Source: Aestuariicoccus sp032586235 (GTDB lineage Bacteria; Pseudomonadota; Alphaproteobacteria; Rhodobacterales; Rhodobacteraceae). From it: DNA of 64,000 nt. Location of the stretch: assembly GCF_032586235.1 (NCBI RefSeq), contig NZ_JAWHTD010000002.1, positions 1 to 64,000 on the forward strand. The letters run 5' to 3'. The notes beneath the pieces are model-generated. The model saw nothing but the letters and a program-made list of their open reading frames with translations, ran no database searches and was not told where the DNA came from. Each line of letters opens with the position of its first letter. Within the stretch, counting starts at the first letter, position 1. Positions 1-9,738 of the stretch are shown here, in pieces. Position numbers and translations under genes: made by a program.

Positions 1-66
1 AACCCTGCAGGCCAAAGCCAACAAAATAAGACATTTCTCACATAAATTCAGAGCGTTGGGCGTTGT

Positions 67-651
67 TCAGACCCGACTCTTTACGATGGCGGCGGCCATG
101 AACGCGCCGCCCTCAAGCGAGCGGGCGAAGGGCAGCGTCACCTTTTCGAGCGTTCCGAAAATCGGGGCGAGGACGACCATCATCGACGCCCAACCCGCCG
201 CAAGCCGGCTGAGAGAGGCGATCTTGCCCGGCGGAAGGGAAGGACCGGAGAACAGGGTAAGGACGATCAGTGCGATCCCGAAAAATACGATCATACCGCC
301 GATGGAGTTTAACAGCGCCGCGGTCTCGGGGTCGTCGATCGCGAATTGGCCCACGTACGGGATCGTGAAATTGGGATCGCCCTTGACGATTACCCGAAAT
401 CCGAGACCGTGCTGCAGATAGAGCGCGTTCAGCAGGCAGCAGACGATCAGCATCAGGGCGGTCGGCGGGTAGTTCGACCCGGAATCCGGCGGATTGATCC
501 GGTCGTAGATGAAGGGCCGGGGTCTGAACAGAAACGAGAGGATTGCCACCGGCAAGGTCAGGGGCAACTGAAGAACGGTTTCGGTCAGTTGAAGCTTGGG
601 GGGCCTGATGACCGACACTGCACTACGTCCCAATCTGAATACGAACGGCAC
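67..651 (-). CDS. hypothetical multi-pass membrane protein
   Basis: I do not recognise the family. The 194-residue product has three or four hydrophobic segments, at roughly residues 66-86, 115-137, 148-168 and possibly 180-192, so it is probably an inner-membrane protein. The N-terminal 60 residues are short on charged residues and may be partly re-entrant. The start used here is a GTG at 651. A second GTG at 618 would remove 11 residues and is equally plausible, because neither is preceded by a strong Shine-Dalgarno sequence. The gene runs in the same direction as the DUF1285 gene about 100 bases upstream, and the two may be cotranscribed. No function is inferred. Confidence 0.6.
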   Translation of the reverse strand: MPFVFRLGRSAVSVIRPPKLQLTETVLQLPLTLPVAILSFLFRPRPFIYDRINPPDSGSNYPPTALMLIVCCLLNALYLQHGLGFRVIVKGDPNFTIPYVGQFAIDDPETAALLNSIGGMIVFFGIALIVLTLFSGPSLPPGKIASLSRLAAGWASMMVVLAPIFGTLEKVTLPFARSLEGGAFMAAAIVKSRV

Positions 652-749
652 GACTCTACCACCGCGCGAGCGTCAGACCAAGTGCGGGCCGCTTGCCGGA
701 ACATCGAGCGTGCCGTTCAGGGGGCGGCAGGCCCGCGGCCCCGCCAGGG

Positions 750-1340
750 TTACGACGGCAATTCGTCCGACGGGATGATCGGGAAAAACGTCCCCGAAGA
801 CCAAAGTCCGAACCAGCCGTCATGATGCGCGCCCAGATCCACCAGCCGGTAAAAGCTCTTGCGGTCGATCAGCGCCTCGAGGTTGGCGCGGATCAGCACG
901 TAGGGCGACGGTTCGCCCGTGTCGGGGTCGCGCTCGACCCGGATCGGATGATCGGGGCCGGCGGTGGCGCTGTCGCCCACATGGGTGGTGAAGGTCAGTT
1001 GCTGGTCGCGACCGGTGCCCGTGGCCTCGAAATCGGTGGCGACGAAGGGCGCGTCATCCACGGTGATGCCGACCTTTTCCACCGGCGTGACCAGGAAATA
1101 CTTGTCGCCGTCCTTGCGCAGGATCGACGAAAACAGCCGAACCAGCTCGAACCGCCCGATCGGCGTGCCGAGGTAGAACCACGTTCCGTCCCGTGCGATG
1201 CGCATGTCGAGATCGCCGCAGAACGGCGGGTTCCATTTGTGCACCGGCGGCAGCCCGCGTTTCGATGCGGCCCGGGCCGAGGCCGCCAGCCCTTCGGCGG
1301 AGGGTGTCACGATATTTTGTGCGCTCATAACTTTTGCCAT
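750..1340 (-). CDS. DUF1285 domain-containing protein
   Basis: A 196-residue soluble protein that reads as the DUF1285 family: an N-terminal segment with PPVHKWNPPFCGDLDMRI, then DGTWFYLGTPIGR and a charged beta-rich body ending in a GWFGLWSSGTFFPI-like motif. The family is widespread in Alphaproteobacteria and has no assigned biochemical role. There is no signal peptide or membrane segment, so it is expected in the cytoplasm. The gene is divergent from the MoxR operon; its start at 1340 lies 57 bases from the moxR start, so the two promoters must share that short interval. An in-frame ATG at 1328 is an alternative start. DUF1285 genes often sit beside MoxR-type genes in this group, which may mean a shared role, but that is inference. 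Confidence 0.85.
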   Translation of the reverse strand: MAKVMSAQNIVTPSAEGLAASARAASKRGLPPVHKWNPPFCGDLDMRIARDGTWFYLGTPIGRFELVRLFSSILRKDGDKYFLVTPVEKVGITVDDAPFVATDFEATGTGRDQQLTFTTHVGDSATAGPDHPIRVERDPDTGEPSPYVLIRANLEALIDRKSFYRLVDLGAHHDGWFGLWSSGTFFPIIPSDELPS

Positions 1341-1397
1341 TTGGGTTGTGCGGGATACACTCTATCTGAAGAAAGTAGGATTTACAGGAGGGATGTT

Positions 1398-2401
<1,004 letters not shown>

Positions 2402-2405
<4 letters not shown>

Positions 2406-3280
2406 CATCCGAGGTCGCCCTTCTCCGGCAGCGCGCGCAGGAAGAGGCGGCGCGTTTTCCCGCCCTTCTGGCGCGGGCCGAACAGCTTGCGGGCACCGTC
2501 CTGCTGGGCGAACACGGCCGCAGACGCGCGGGGCTGGGCGACGATTTCTGGCAATACCGCCCGATGCGGCCCGGCGACACCTACCGCCAGATCGACTGGC
2601 GGCGCTCCGGCCGGGGCGACGGCCAATTCGTGCGCGAGCGTGAATGGCAGATCGCGCAGTCGGTGCTGCTCTGGGTCGATCCCGGCGCTTCGATGCGGTT
2701 TGCCAGCGACAAGAACCTGCCCACGAAATCCGACCGGGCGCGGCTGACCGCGCTGGCGGCGGCCATTCTGCTGATCCGTGGCGGCGAGCGTGTCGGGCTG
2801 ACCGGCTGGAGCCTGCCGCCCCGCCGCGGCGACGTGCAGATCCTGCGGCTGGCCGAGGCGCTGTCGGACGAGGGTGACGAGGATTACGCCGAACCCGAGG
2901 CGCGGGGGATGCTGCCGCATTCCCGCGCGATCTTCGTGTCGGATTTTCTGGGTGACATCGTCCCGGTCGAGGCGGCGCTGACCAAGGCCGCCGACCGGGG
3001 TGTGAGGGGCGCGCTCTTGCAGGTGCTCGACCCCAGCGAAGAGGCGTTTCCCTTCAGCGGGCGCACGATATTCGAATCGGTCGGCAAGAGCGTCGCGCAT
3101 GAGACGCTGCAAGCCAAGGACCTGAAAGAGCGGTACCTCGACCGGCTGGCCGAGCGGAAGGCCTATCTGGGTCAGCTGTGCCGCCTGACCGGCTGGCAAT
3201 ACCGCTGCCATCACACCAACGACAGCGCTCAGGCCGCCCTGCTGTGGCTATACCGCGCGATGGACGGAGGGCACGGATGA
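2402..3280 (+). CDS. DUF58 domain-containing protein
   Basis: A 292-residue DUF58 protein. The DUF58 hallmark is at residues 52-71 (YRPMRPGDTYRQIDWRRSGR). A vWA-like core follows with a degenerate metal site, WVDPGAS, at about 91-97. DUF58 proteins are the usual vWA-type partner of MoxR ATPases. There is no membrane segment, so this copy is probably cytoplasmic and peripheral to the membrane. The GTG start overlaps the moxR stop (GTGA), which indicates translational coupling. Its own stop overlaps the next start (ATGA). Confidence 0.9.
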
Positions 3281-6027
3281 CCCTGTTCGGAGTGCTCGGA
3301 TTCACGACGCCCTGGCTGTTGCTGGCGCTGCTGACCCTGCCGATCCTGTGGCTGATCCTGCGGGCGGTGCCGCCCGCGCCGATCCGGCGGCTGTTCCCGG
3401 GCGTGGTGCTGCTGCTGGGGCTGAAGGACGACGAACAGGTCAGCGACCGCACGCCCTGGTGGCTGCTGCTGTTGCGGATGCTGGCGGTGGCGGCGGTCAT
3501 TATCGGACTGGCGGGCCCGGTGCTGAACCCCGAGGACGACGCCGACGCGGCCGGAACCGGCCCGCTCTTGGTGGTGATGGATGCCAGCTGGGCGTCGGCC
3601 ACCGACTGGCGCGCCCGCGAAGTGGCGCTCGACGGGCTGTTGACGCGCGCCGCGCGCGAGTCGCGGCCGGTGGCGCTCTTGCGGCTGACCGCGCCCGAAG
3701 CGCCGCAGTTCCAGAGCGCCGACGCGCTGCGCGCGCGGCTCGGCGGTATCACGCCCGAAGCCTGGCAGCCCGGCGATATGCAGGACGCGGTCGGGCTGCT
3801 GCCCGAAAGCGGTTTCGACACCTACTGGATGTCCGACGGGCTGGCGCGCGAGGGGCGCGAGGATTTGTTTTCCGCGCTCGAGGCACGGGGTGACGTGACG
3901 GTGTTCGAAAGCCCGCGCTCGGTTTACGCGCTGGAGCCTGCGGGGTTCGAGGATGGCAATGTCACGCTGACCTTGCGCCGTCTGCGGCCCGGCCCCGAGG
4001 CGGTGGTGGCGCTGACCGGCCACGGGCTCGACCCCGCCGGGAACCCCGCCGTGCTGACCCGCAACGAGGTGACGTTCGACAGCGGCGCCGTTTCCGCCGA
4101 GATCGCCCTGTCGCTGCCCGCCGAACTGCGCGCGCGGATCTCGCGCTTCGAGATCGAGGGCAACCGCAGCGCCGGGGCGGTGACCCTGCCCGACGACAGC
4201 CTGCGCCGCCGCGAGGTGGCGCTGATCGCCGGGCGCGAGAACCGCGAAGGGCTCGAGCTGCTGTCGCCGCTGCATTATTTGCACAAGGCGCTCGAGCCGA
4301 CGGCGGATCTGCTGGACGGCGCTTTGCTGGACATCCTGCCCGCCAACCCTGACGTGATCGTTCTGGCCGATGTGGCCACGCTTGGCGCGGCAGAGGCCGA
4401 GGCGGTGACCGAATGGGTCGAAGGCGGCGGGATGCTCTTGCGGTTTGCCGGGCCGCGTCTGGCTGCCAGCGACGTCAGCCGCGACACCGAGGACCCGCTG
4501 CTGCCCGTGCGCCTGCGCGCGGGCGGGCGTACGGTGGGCGGCGCGATGTCCTGGGGCGAGCCCAAGGCTTTGGCGGAATTTGGCGAGGATTCGCCGTTCT
4601 TCGGCCTGCCGGTGCCGGGCGACGTGAGCGTTTCTGCGCAGGTGATGGCGCAGCCCGATCCGACGCTGGCCGACCGCGTGATCGCGCAGCTGACCGACGG
4701 CACGCCGCTTGTCACGCGCAAGGCGGTCGGCCAGGGGCAGGTCGTGCTGTTCCACGTCACCGCGAACGCCGAATGGTCGAGCCTGCCGCTGTCGGGCCTC
4801 TTCGTTCAGATGCTGGAGCGGCTGGCGGTGTCCTCGACCCCGGCCCAGCCCGAGGCCGAGGACCTGGTCGGCACGATCTGGCAGCCGGTGTCGGTGCTGG
4901 ACGCTTTCGGCACGCTGCGCGAGGCGGGCAACCTGCCTGGTGTCGCGGGCGATGCGCTGGTGAGCGACCCGCTGGGGCCCGAGTTGCGGCCGGGGCTTTA
5001 TGTGGGCGCGGACAGGTCGCTGGCGCGCAACGTGGTCACGGCCGAGACGGTGCTGGAACCGGTGGCCTGGCCCGACGGCGTCCGGGTCGAGGGGCTGAGC
5101 CGCCCGCAGGAAACGCCCCTGGCCGGTTGGCTGCTGGGGCTGGCGATTGCGCTTTTGCTGGCGGACGTGGTGGCCTCCTTGGCCCTTTCGGGCCGCCTCG
5201 GCATGGCGCGGGCGGCGGTTGTCGTCCTGGCCTCGCTGGCGGCGGTGCAACCCGGGGCCGCGCGCGCGCAGGACCCTGTGGCCATGGCCGCGACATCGGA
5301 GGTGGTGCTGGCGCATGTGCTGACCGGCGACACGCAGCTGGACGATCTGGCCGAGGCCGGGCTGCGCGGCCTGTCTGAGACGCTGTTCTTCCGCACCTCG
5401 GTCGAACCCGCCGATCCCATGAGCGTCGATCTGGAAACGGACGAGCTGGCGTTCTTCCCCTTGCTCTACTGGCCGGTGACGCCGGATCAGCCGACCCCCT
5501 CGGCCGAGGCTTATGCCAAGCTCAACACCTATCTGCGGTCGGGCGGGATGATCCTCTTTGACACGCGGGATGCGGATATCGCGGGCTTCGGCGCGTCGTC
5601 GCCCAACGGACGCAAGCTGCAGCAGCTGGCCGCGCCGCTGGACATTCCGCCGCTGGAGCCGATCCCGACGGACCATGTGCTGACGCGGACGTTCTATCTG
5701 TTGCAGGACTTCCCGGGCCGGTATGTGGGCCGCGACGTCTGGGTCGAGGCCGCGCCTCCGGATGCCGAGCTGATCGAGGGCATGCCCTTCCGCAACCTCA
5801 ACGACAACGTCACGCCGGTGGTCATCGGCGGCAACGACTGGGCGGCGGCCTGGGCGATGGACGGGCGTGGCAATCCGCTGGTGCCCATCGGGCGCGGCTT
5901 CAGCGGCGAGCGGCAGCGTGAGATCGCCTATCGCTTCGGCGTCAATCTGGTGATGCATGTGCTGACCGGGAATTACAAATCGGACCAGGTGCATGTGCCT
6001 GCTCTGCTCGACAGGTTGGGCCAATGA
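3277..6027 (+). CDS. DUF4159 domain-containing membrane protein with N-terminal BatA-like region
   Basis: A 916-residue protein built from several parts. The N-terminal 90 residues hold two hydrophobic helices and resemble the BatA N-terminal domain. A vWA-like region with the sequence VVMDASWAS follows at about residue 95. A long beta-rich middle part precedes a membrane helix near residue 615-635. After an alanine-rich linker, the C-terminal DUF4159 domain begins near residue 675 (HVLTGDTQLDDLAEAGLRGL) and contains FFPLLYWPV and a GGMILFDTRD segment typical of a glutamine-amidotransferase-like fold. The ATG at 3277 overlaps the DUF58 stop. DUF4159 proteins are commonly encoded with MoxR and DUF58. 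The substrate of the system is unknown. Confidence 0.85.
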   Translation: MTLFGVLGFTTPWLLLALLTLPILWLILRAVPPAPIRRLFPGVVLLLGLKDDEQVSDRTPWWLLLLRMLAVAAVIIGLAGPVLNPEDDADAAGTGPLLVVMDASWASATDWRAREVALDGLLTRAARESRPVALLRLTAPEAPQFQSADALRARLGGITPEAWQPGDMQDAVGLLPESGFDTYWMSDGLAREGREDLFSALEARGDVTVFESPRSVYALEPAGFEDGNVTLTLRRLRPGPEAVVALTGHGLDPAGNPAVLTRNEVTFDSGAVSAEIALSLPAELRARISRFEIEGNRSAGAVTLPDDSLRRREVALIAGRENREGLELLSPLHYLHKALEPTADLLDGALLDILPANPDVIVLADVATLGAAEAEAVTEWVEGGGMLLRFAGPRLAASDVSRDTEDPLLPVRLRAGGRTVGGAMSWGEPKALAEFGEDSPFFGLPVPGDVSVSAQVMAQPDPTLADRVIAQLTDGTPLVTRKAVGQGQVVLFHVTANAEWSSLPLSGLFVQMLERLAVSSTPAQPEAEDLVGTIWQPVSVLDAFGTLREAGNLPGVAGDALVSDPLGPELRPGLYVGADRSLARNVVTAETVLEPVAWPDGVRVEGLSRPQETPLAGWLLGLAIALLLADVVASLALSGRLGMARAAVVVLASLAAVQPGAARAQDPVAMAATSEVVLAHVLTGDTQLDDLAEAGLRGLSETLFFRTSVEPADPMSVDLETDELAFFPLLYWPVTPDQPTPSAEAYAKLNTYLRSGGMILFDTRDADIAGFGASSPNGRKLQQLAAPLDIPPLEPIPTDHVLTRTFYLLQDFPGRYVGRDVWVEAAPPDAELIEGMPFRNLNDNVTPVVIGGNDWAAAWAMDGRGNPLVPIGRGFSGERQREIAYRFGVNLVMHVLTGNYKSDQVHVPALLDRLGQ

Positions 6028-8063
6028 CGGGAACCATCGTTTTCGATCCGCTTCTGCCGTGGGCCGCGATCTGGGCGCTGGCCTTGGTGGCGGCGGTTGG
6101 GGTCGTGCTGGCGCTGTGGCGCGGGTTGTCGGGCTGGGCCTTGCGCGCCTTGGCCGGGCTGGTTCTGGTCGCGGCGCTGACGCAGCCCGGCTACCAGATC
6201 GAGGACCGCGCGCCGCTGTCGGACATCGTGCTGATGGTCGTCGACGAAAGCGCCAGCCAGCGGCTCGCCGAACGCGCGGGCGTGACCGACGAGGCAGCCG
6301 CGGCGCTCGAGGCGCAGCTGGCCGCGCGCCCGGGCACCGAGCTGCGCCGCATTCCGGTCGGCGATGGCGAGGGCGACGCGGGCACCCAGCTGATGACCGC
6401 TCTGTCGGCGGCCATGGCCGAAGAGCCGCGTGGCCGGATCGCGGGGATCTTCCTGCTGTCGGACGGTCGCCTGCACGACCTTGAGCGCGCGCCGAACCTG
6501 CCCGCGCCGATGCACCTGCTGCTGACCGGGCGCGAGGACGACTGGGACCGGCGGCTGATCGTCAAGAACGCCCCGGCCTTCGCCATTCTGGGCGAGCCGG
6601 TGACCCTGACCCTGCGGATCGAGGACGACGGCGCGGCCCCGGCGACGGAGATGACAACGCTGAACATCTCGGTGGACGGGGCCGAACCGCAGACCTTCAC
6701 GCTGCCGATCGGCGAGGATCTGGACCTGCCGATCACGCTGCCACACGGCGGGCTGAACGTGATCCAGTTCACCGTTCCGCAGGCCGAGGGCGAGCTGACC
6801 GACCGCAACAACACCGCGCTGGTGCAGATCAACGGCGTGCGCGACCGGCTGCGCGTGCTGCTGGTGTCGGGCGAGCCGCATGCGGGCGGGCGCACCTGGC
6901 GCAATCTGTTGAAATCGGACTCGTCGGTGGATCTGGTGCATTTCACCATCCTGCGCCCACCCGAAAAGCAGGACGGCGTGCCGGTCACCGAATTGTCGCT
7001 GATCGCCTTCCCGACGCGCGAGCTGTTCCTGGAAAAGATCGAGGATTTCGACCTGATCATCTTTGATCGCTACAAGCGGCGCGGTATCCTGCCGGCGATC
7101 TATCTCGACAACGTGCGCAACTATGTCGAACAGGGCGGGGCGGTGCTGATCGCCGCCGGGCCGGATTTCGCGTCAGCAGATTCGCTCTATCGTTCGCCGC
7201 TGTCGGAGATCGTGCCGGCGGAGCCGACGGCGCGGGTGGTTGAGGAGGGCTTCCGCCCCAAGGTCACCGATCTGGGCGAGCGGCATCCGGTCACCGCCGG
7301 GCTGATCGGGCAAGAGACCTGGGGCCGCTGGATGCGCCAGATCGAGGTCGAGCCTGCGGGTGGCGACGTGGTGATGTCGGGCGCGGGCGACCGGCCGCTG
7401 CTGATGCTCGACCGGGTGGGCGAAGGGCGCGTGGCGCTGCTGGCCAGCGATCACGCGTGGCTCTGGAACCGGGGGTTCGAGGGCGGCGGGCCGCAGCTGG
7501 AGCTGCTGCGGCGGCTGGCGCATTGGATGATGAAGGAACCCGAGCTCGAGGAAGAGGCGCTTTGGGCCGAACCGCAGGGCCAAACCATGCGCATCATCCG
7601 CCGTTCGCTGTCTGGCGAGGTGGGCGCGGTGACGGTGACGCGGCCCGATGGCGAGACCGAAGAGGTCACGCTGGAAGAGGTCAGCCCCGGCCGGTTCGAG
7701 GCGCTCTACGAGGGGCCGGAAATCGGGCTTTACCGGCTGAGCGAGGGCGAGGAAGAGGCCGTGGTCGGCCTCGGCCCCGCCGCCCCGCGCGAATTCGAGC
7801 AGACCATCGCCAGTGGCGCGGCGCTGGAGCCGGTGATCGACACCATGCGCGGCGGCGTGCTGCGGCTGGAGGAGGGCGTTCCGGGGATCCGGTCGGTCAG
7901 CGCCGGGCGTCCGGCGGCGGGCCGCGGCTGGATCGGGATCACCCCGCGCGAGGCGTTCGAGACGCTGGACGTGACGCAGACGCCGATCCTGCCGGCCTGG
8001 CTGACGTTGCTTTTGGCCTCGGCCTTGATCGTCGGTGCGTGGCTGCGGGAAGGGCGGCGTTAA
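6024..8063 (+). CDS. membrane protein with vWA-like and GATase-like regions
   Basis: A 679-residue protein with two N-terminal membrane helices (about 9-31 and 39-54) and one C-terminal helix (about 653-672). The bulk between them is therefore on one side of the membrane, probably periplasmic. A DESAS sequence at 74-78 fits the DxSxS metal-site motif of a vWA-like domain. A later segment around residues 340-375 (FDLIIFDRYKRRGILP, then EQGGAVLIAAGPDF) resembles the ThuA/GATase-like domain found in such proteins. It overlaps the preceding gene by ATGA and is the last gene of the MoxR operon. It is a BatB-like scaffold by organisation, but the exact function is not known. Confidence 0.8.
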   Translation: MTGTIVFDPLLPWAAIWALALVAAVGVVLALWRGLSGWALRALAGLVLVAALTQPGYQIEDRAPLSDIVLMVVDESASQRLAERAGVTDEAAAALEAQLAARPGTELRRIPVGDGEGDAGTQLMTALSAAMAEEPRGRIAGIFLLSDGRLHDLERAPNLPAPMHLLLTGREDDWDRRLIVKNAPAFAILGEPVTLTLRIEDDGAAPATEMTTLNISVDGAEPQTFTLPIGEDLDLPITLPHGGLNVIQFTVPQAEGELTDRNNTALVQINGVRDRLRVLLVSGEPHAGGRTWRNLLKSDSSVDLVHFTILRPPEKQDGVPVTELSLIAFPTRELFLEKIEDFDLIIFDRYKRRGILPAIYLDNVRNYVEQGGAVLIAAGPDFASADSLYRSPLSEIVPAEPTARVVEEGFRPKVTDLGERHPVTAGLIGQETWGRWMRQIEVEPAGGDVVMSGAGDRPLLMLDRVGEGRVALLASDHAWLWNRGFEGGGPQLELLRRLAHWMMKEPELEEEALWAEPQGQTMRIIRRSLSGEVGAVTVTRPDGETEEVTLEEVSPGRFEALYEGPEIGLYRLSEGEEEAVVGLGPAAPREFEQTIASGAALEPVIDTMRGGVLRLEEGVPGIRSVSAGRPAAGRGWIGITPREAFETLDVTQTPILPAWLTLLLASALIVGAWLREGRR

Positions 8064-8094
8064 GCGGGGGCAGGGGCTGTGTTGCGCCGATGGG

Positions 8095-8454
8095 TCAACC
8101 GCCCGGCACGATGTCGAGCGGGACCGTGCTTTCGCCCCAGCCGTCCTGATTGCAGCGCGCGCGGATCAGCACCCGGCGGGTGCCGTCGGGCAGCGACACG
8201 CCGGACAGCGACCGGGTGAAGGGCTGTTCCATCACATGCGGATGCGCCAGGTCGCGGGTGCCCAGAACGGTGCCGTCCACGTCTTCGATCCGCCAGCCGT
8301 CGGCGTAGTGATCCCATCCGGTATCGGGATGCGCGAGCGTGACCGAGACCCGCCAGGAGGGGCCGGATTGTTGCGCGTCGGCCCCCACAATCCGCGGGCT
8401 GTCGGCGAGGGCGGGGCCAGTGGCAAGGGCCAGGGCGAGAATGATCCGTGTCAT
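8095..8454 (-). CDS. hypothetical secreted protein
   Basis: A 119-residue protein with a clean signal peptide: MTRIILALALATGPALA followed by DSPRIVG, giving a likely cleavage after ALA at residue 17. The mature part is short and beta-rich, with a single cysteine (RARCNQDGWGE), and is predicted periplasmic. The start at 8454 was chosen because it begins the signal peptide; an ATG four codons upstream (8466) is also possible. The family is unknown to me. It is convergent with the MoxR operon, with only about 30 bases between stops. Confidence 0.7.
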   Translation of the reverse strand: MTRIILALALATGPALADSPRIVGADAQQSGPSWRVSVTLAHPDTGWDHYADGWRIEDVDGTVLGTRDLAHPHVMEQPFTRSLSGVSLPDGTRRVLIRARCNQDGWGESTVPLDIVPGG

Positions 8455-8480
8455 GCGCCCATGCATAGCAGAAGTTCCGG

Positions 8481-9206
8481 TCACCCGGGCGTCACGTCGC
8501 CGTGTGCGCCATCGCTTTGCCCCAACAGGATCTCGCGCGAGCGGGAGGCGAATTCGCGCCGCACGATCACCAGTGCGGTAAAGACCGTCGCCACGATCAG
8601 CGGCCACGGTCCCAGCAGCCAGGCCGCCGAGGCGATGCCGAAATAGATCGAGCGCAGGCCGCGGTTGTAGCTGCGCGCAGCGAAGACGTTGATCTCTCCG
8701 GCCTTGTCGGCGCGCGGCAATGCGTGGGGGTCGGTCGGATCGACCGGCACCGCGGCCATGAGCACGGCGCAATAGCCGAAAAGCCGATGCGCCCAGACGA
8801 ACTTGAGGAATGCGTTGGCGGCGAAGAGCAGCAAAAGCAGCAGCTTCATTTCCCAAACGACGACCGGATGCTCGGCCTGGACCAGCTCGGCGGCGACGCC
8901 CTGCAGCCGCTCGGCATTGCCCAGAAGAGCAAAGCCGCCGCCAAGGGCGATCATGCAGGCCGACGCGAAGAAGGCGGTGCCCTGCCGCAGGTTCCCGATG
9001 ATCTGCGAATCGAAGATGCGCGGATCGCGGATCACGAACTGGCGCATCCATTCGCGGCGGTAGCCGGCCATCAGTCGCGAGGTCGAGGGCAGGCGCCGCG
9101 GCGAATGCTCGATCAGCTGGCTGAGGCCGAGCCAGAGCACCAGCAGAACGCCGACGGCCGCTAGGTCGATCGGCGAGAACAGCAAGAGGCGGTCGAGCCA
9201 GGCCAT
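8481..9206 (-). CDS. DUF599 domain-containing membrane protein
   Basis: A 241-residue membrane protein that matches the DUF599 family, with RREWMRQFVIRDPRIFDSQIIGNLRQGTAFFAS split over residues about 49-81 and the later RSYNRGLRSIYFG segment. There are four hydrophobic helices, near 13-31, 76-97, 115-140 and 189-212. The role of DUF599 is not established. The gene starts 4 bases after the stop of the CopD-like gene and is almost certainly cotranscribed with it. Confidence 0.88.
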   Translation of the reverse strand: MAWLDRLLLFSPIDLAAVGVLLVLWLGLSQLIEHSPRRLPSTSRLMAGYRREWMRQFVIRDPRIFDSQIIGNLRQGTAFFASACMIALGGGFALLGNAERLQGVAAELVQAEHPVVVWEMKLLLLLLFAANAFLKFVWAHRLFGYCAVLMAAVPVDPTDPHALPRADKAGEINVFAARSYNRGLRSIYFGIASAAWLLGPWPLIVATVFTALVIVRREFASRSREILLGQSDGAHGDVTPG

Positions 9207-9209
9207 GGG

Positions 9210-9620
9210 TCAGAACGGCTTGACGACGACGACCCAGAGGATCGCGATGGCGCCGAAGACGCTGATCTCGTTGAAGATGCGCAGGTAGCGGTCGGATTCG
9301 GTGAAGACGCCGCGCCGCGCGCGCAGAACCAGCCGCCCGGTCCAGCCGTAATGCGCCGCCAGCGCCAGAACCAGCGCCAGTTTCAGATGCACCCAGGCCG
9401 GCCAGCCCCATTGCGCGCCGAGCCAGAGCCCGGTCAGCAGCGCGATCACCCCGAGCCCTGCCGAAAAGCGGTAAAGCCGGATCGTCAGGTCGCCTAGGGG
9501 CCCGAATTCGCCCAGCTTGTCCCATTCGCGCTTCCAGTAGATCAGCGCGCGGGGCACGGCGAAGATGCTGGTCATCCAGCCCATAACGCAGAGAATGTGT
9601 ATGATCTTGACCCAATCCAT
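9210..9620 (-). CDS. CopD/HemJ-like membrane protein
   Basis: A 136-residue four-helix membrane protein beginning MDWVKIIHILCVMGWM. The conserved histidine at residue 8 and the later GDLTIRLYRF, HLKLALVLALAAHYGW and RRGVFTESDRYLRIFNE segments are typical of the CopD/HemJ-like (UPF0093-related) fold, in which membrane-facing histidines bind heme. It may act in the inner membrane as a heme- or copper-linked redox protein; true HemJ (protoporphyrinogen oxidase) identity is not proven. The start at 9620 was chosen over upstream in-frame codons because it matches the family N-terminus. It is divergent from glcD. Confidence 0.72.
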   Translation of the reverse strand: MDWVKIIHILCVMGWMTSIFAVPRALIYWKREWDKLGEFGPLGDLTIRLYRFSAGLGVIALLTGLWLGAQWGWPAWVHLKLALVLALAAHYGWTGRLVLRARRGVFTESDRYLRIFNEISVFGAIAILWVVVVKPF

Positions 9621-9738
9621 GCCGCCAGATGGCAGGGCGGGCGGGGTCTGTGCAAGATGCCGCGCCCGGGCAACAAGAAAAGATTTGGCAAAACGGCGAT
9701 TTTGGTTATATAACTTTACCAATTTCAGGGAGAACGCC

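Noticed and set aside
693..1397. N-terminal extension of the MoxR ORF
   Set aside because: It overlaps DUF1285 on the other strand and has no homology-like features; a good ribosome site precedes the ATG at 1398.
3229..6024. 931-codon minus-strand ORF opposite the DUF4159 gene
   Set aside because: Antisense frame with His/Arg/Gln-rich composition; the plus-strand gene has clear domains and overlaps.
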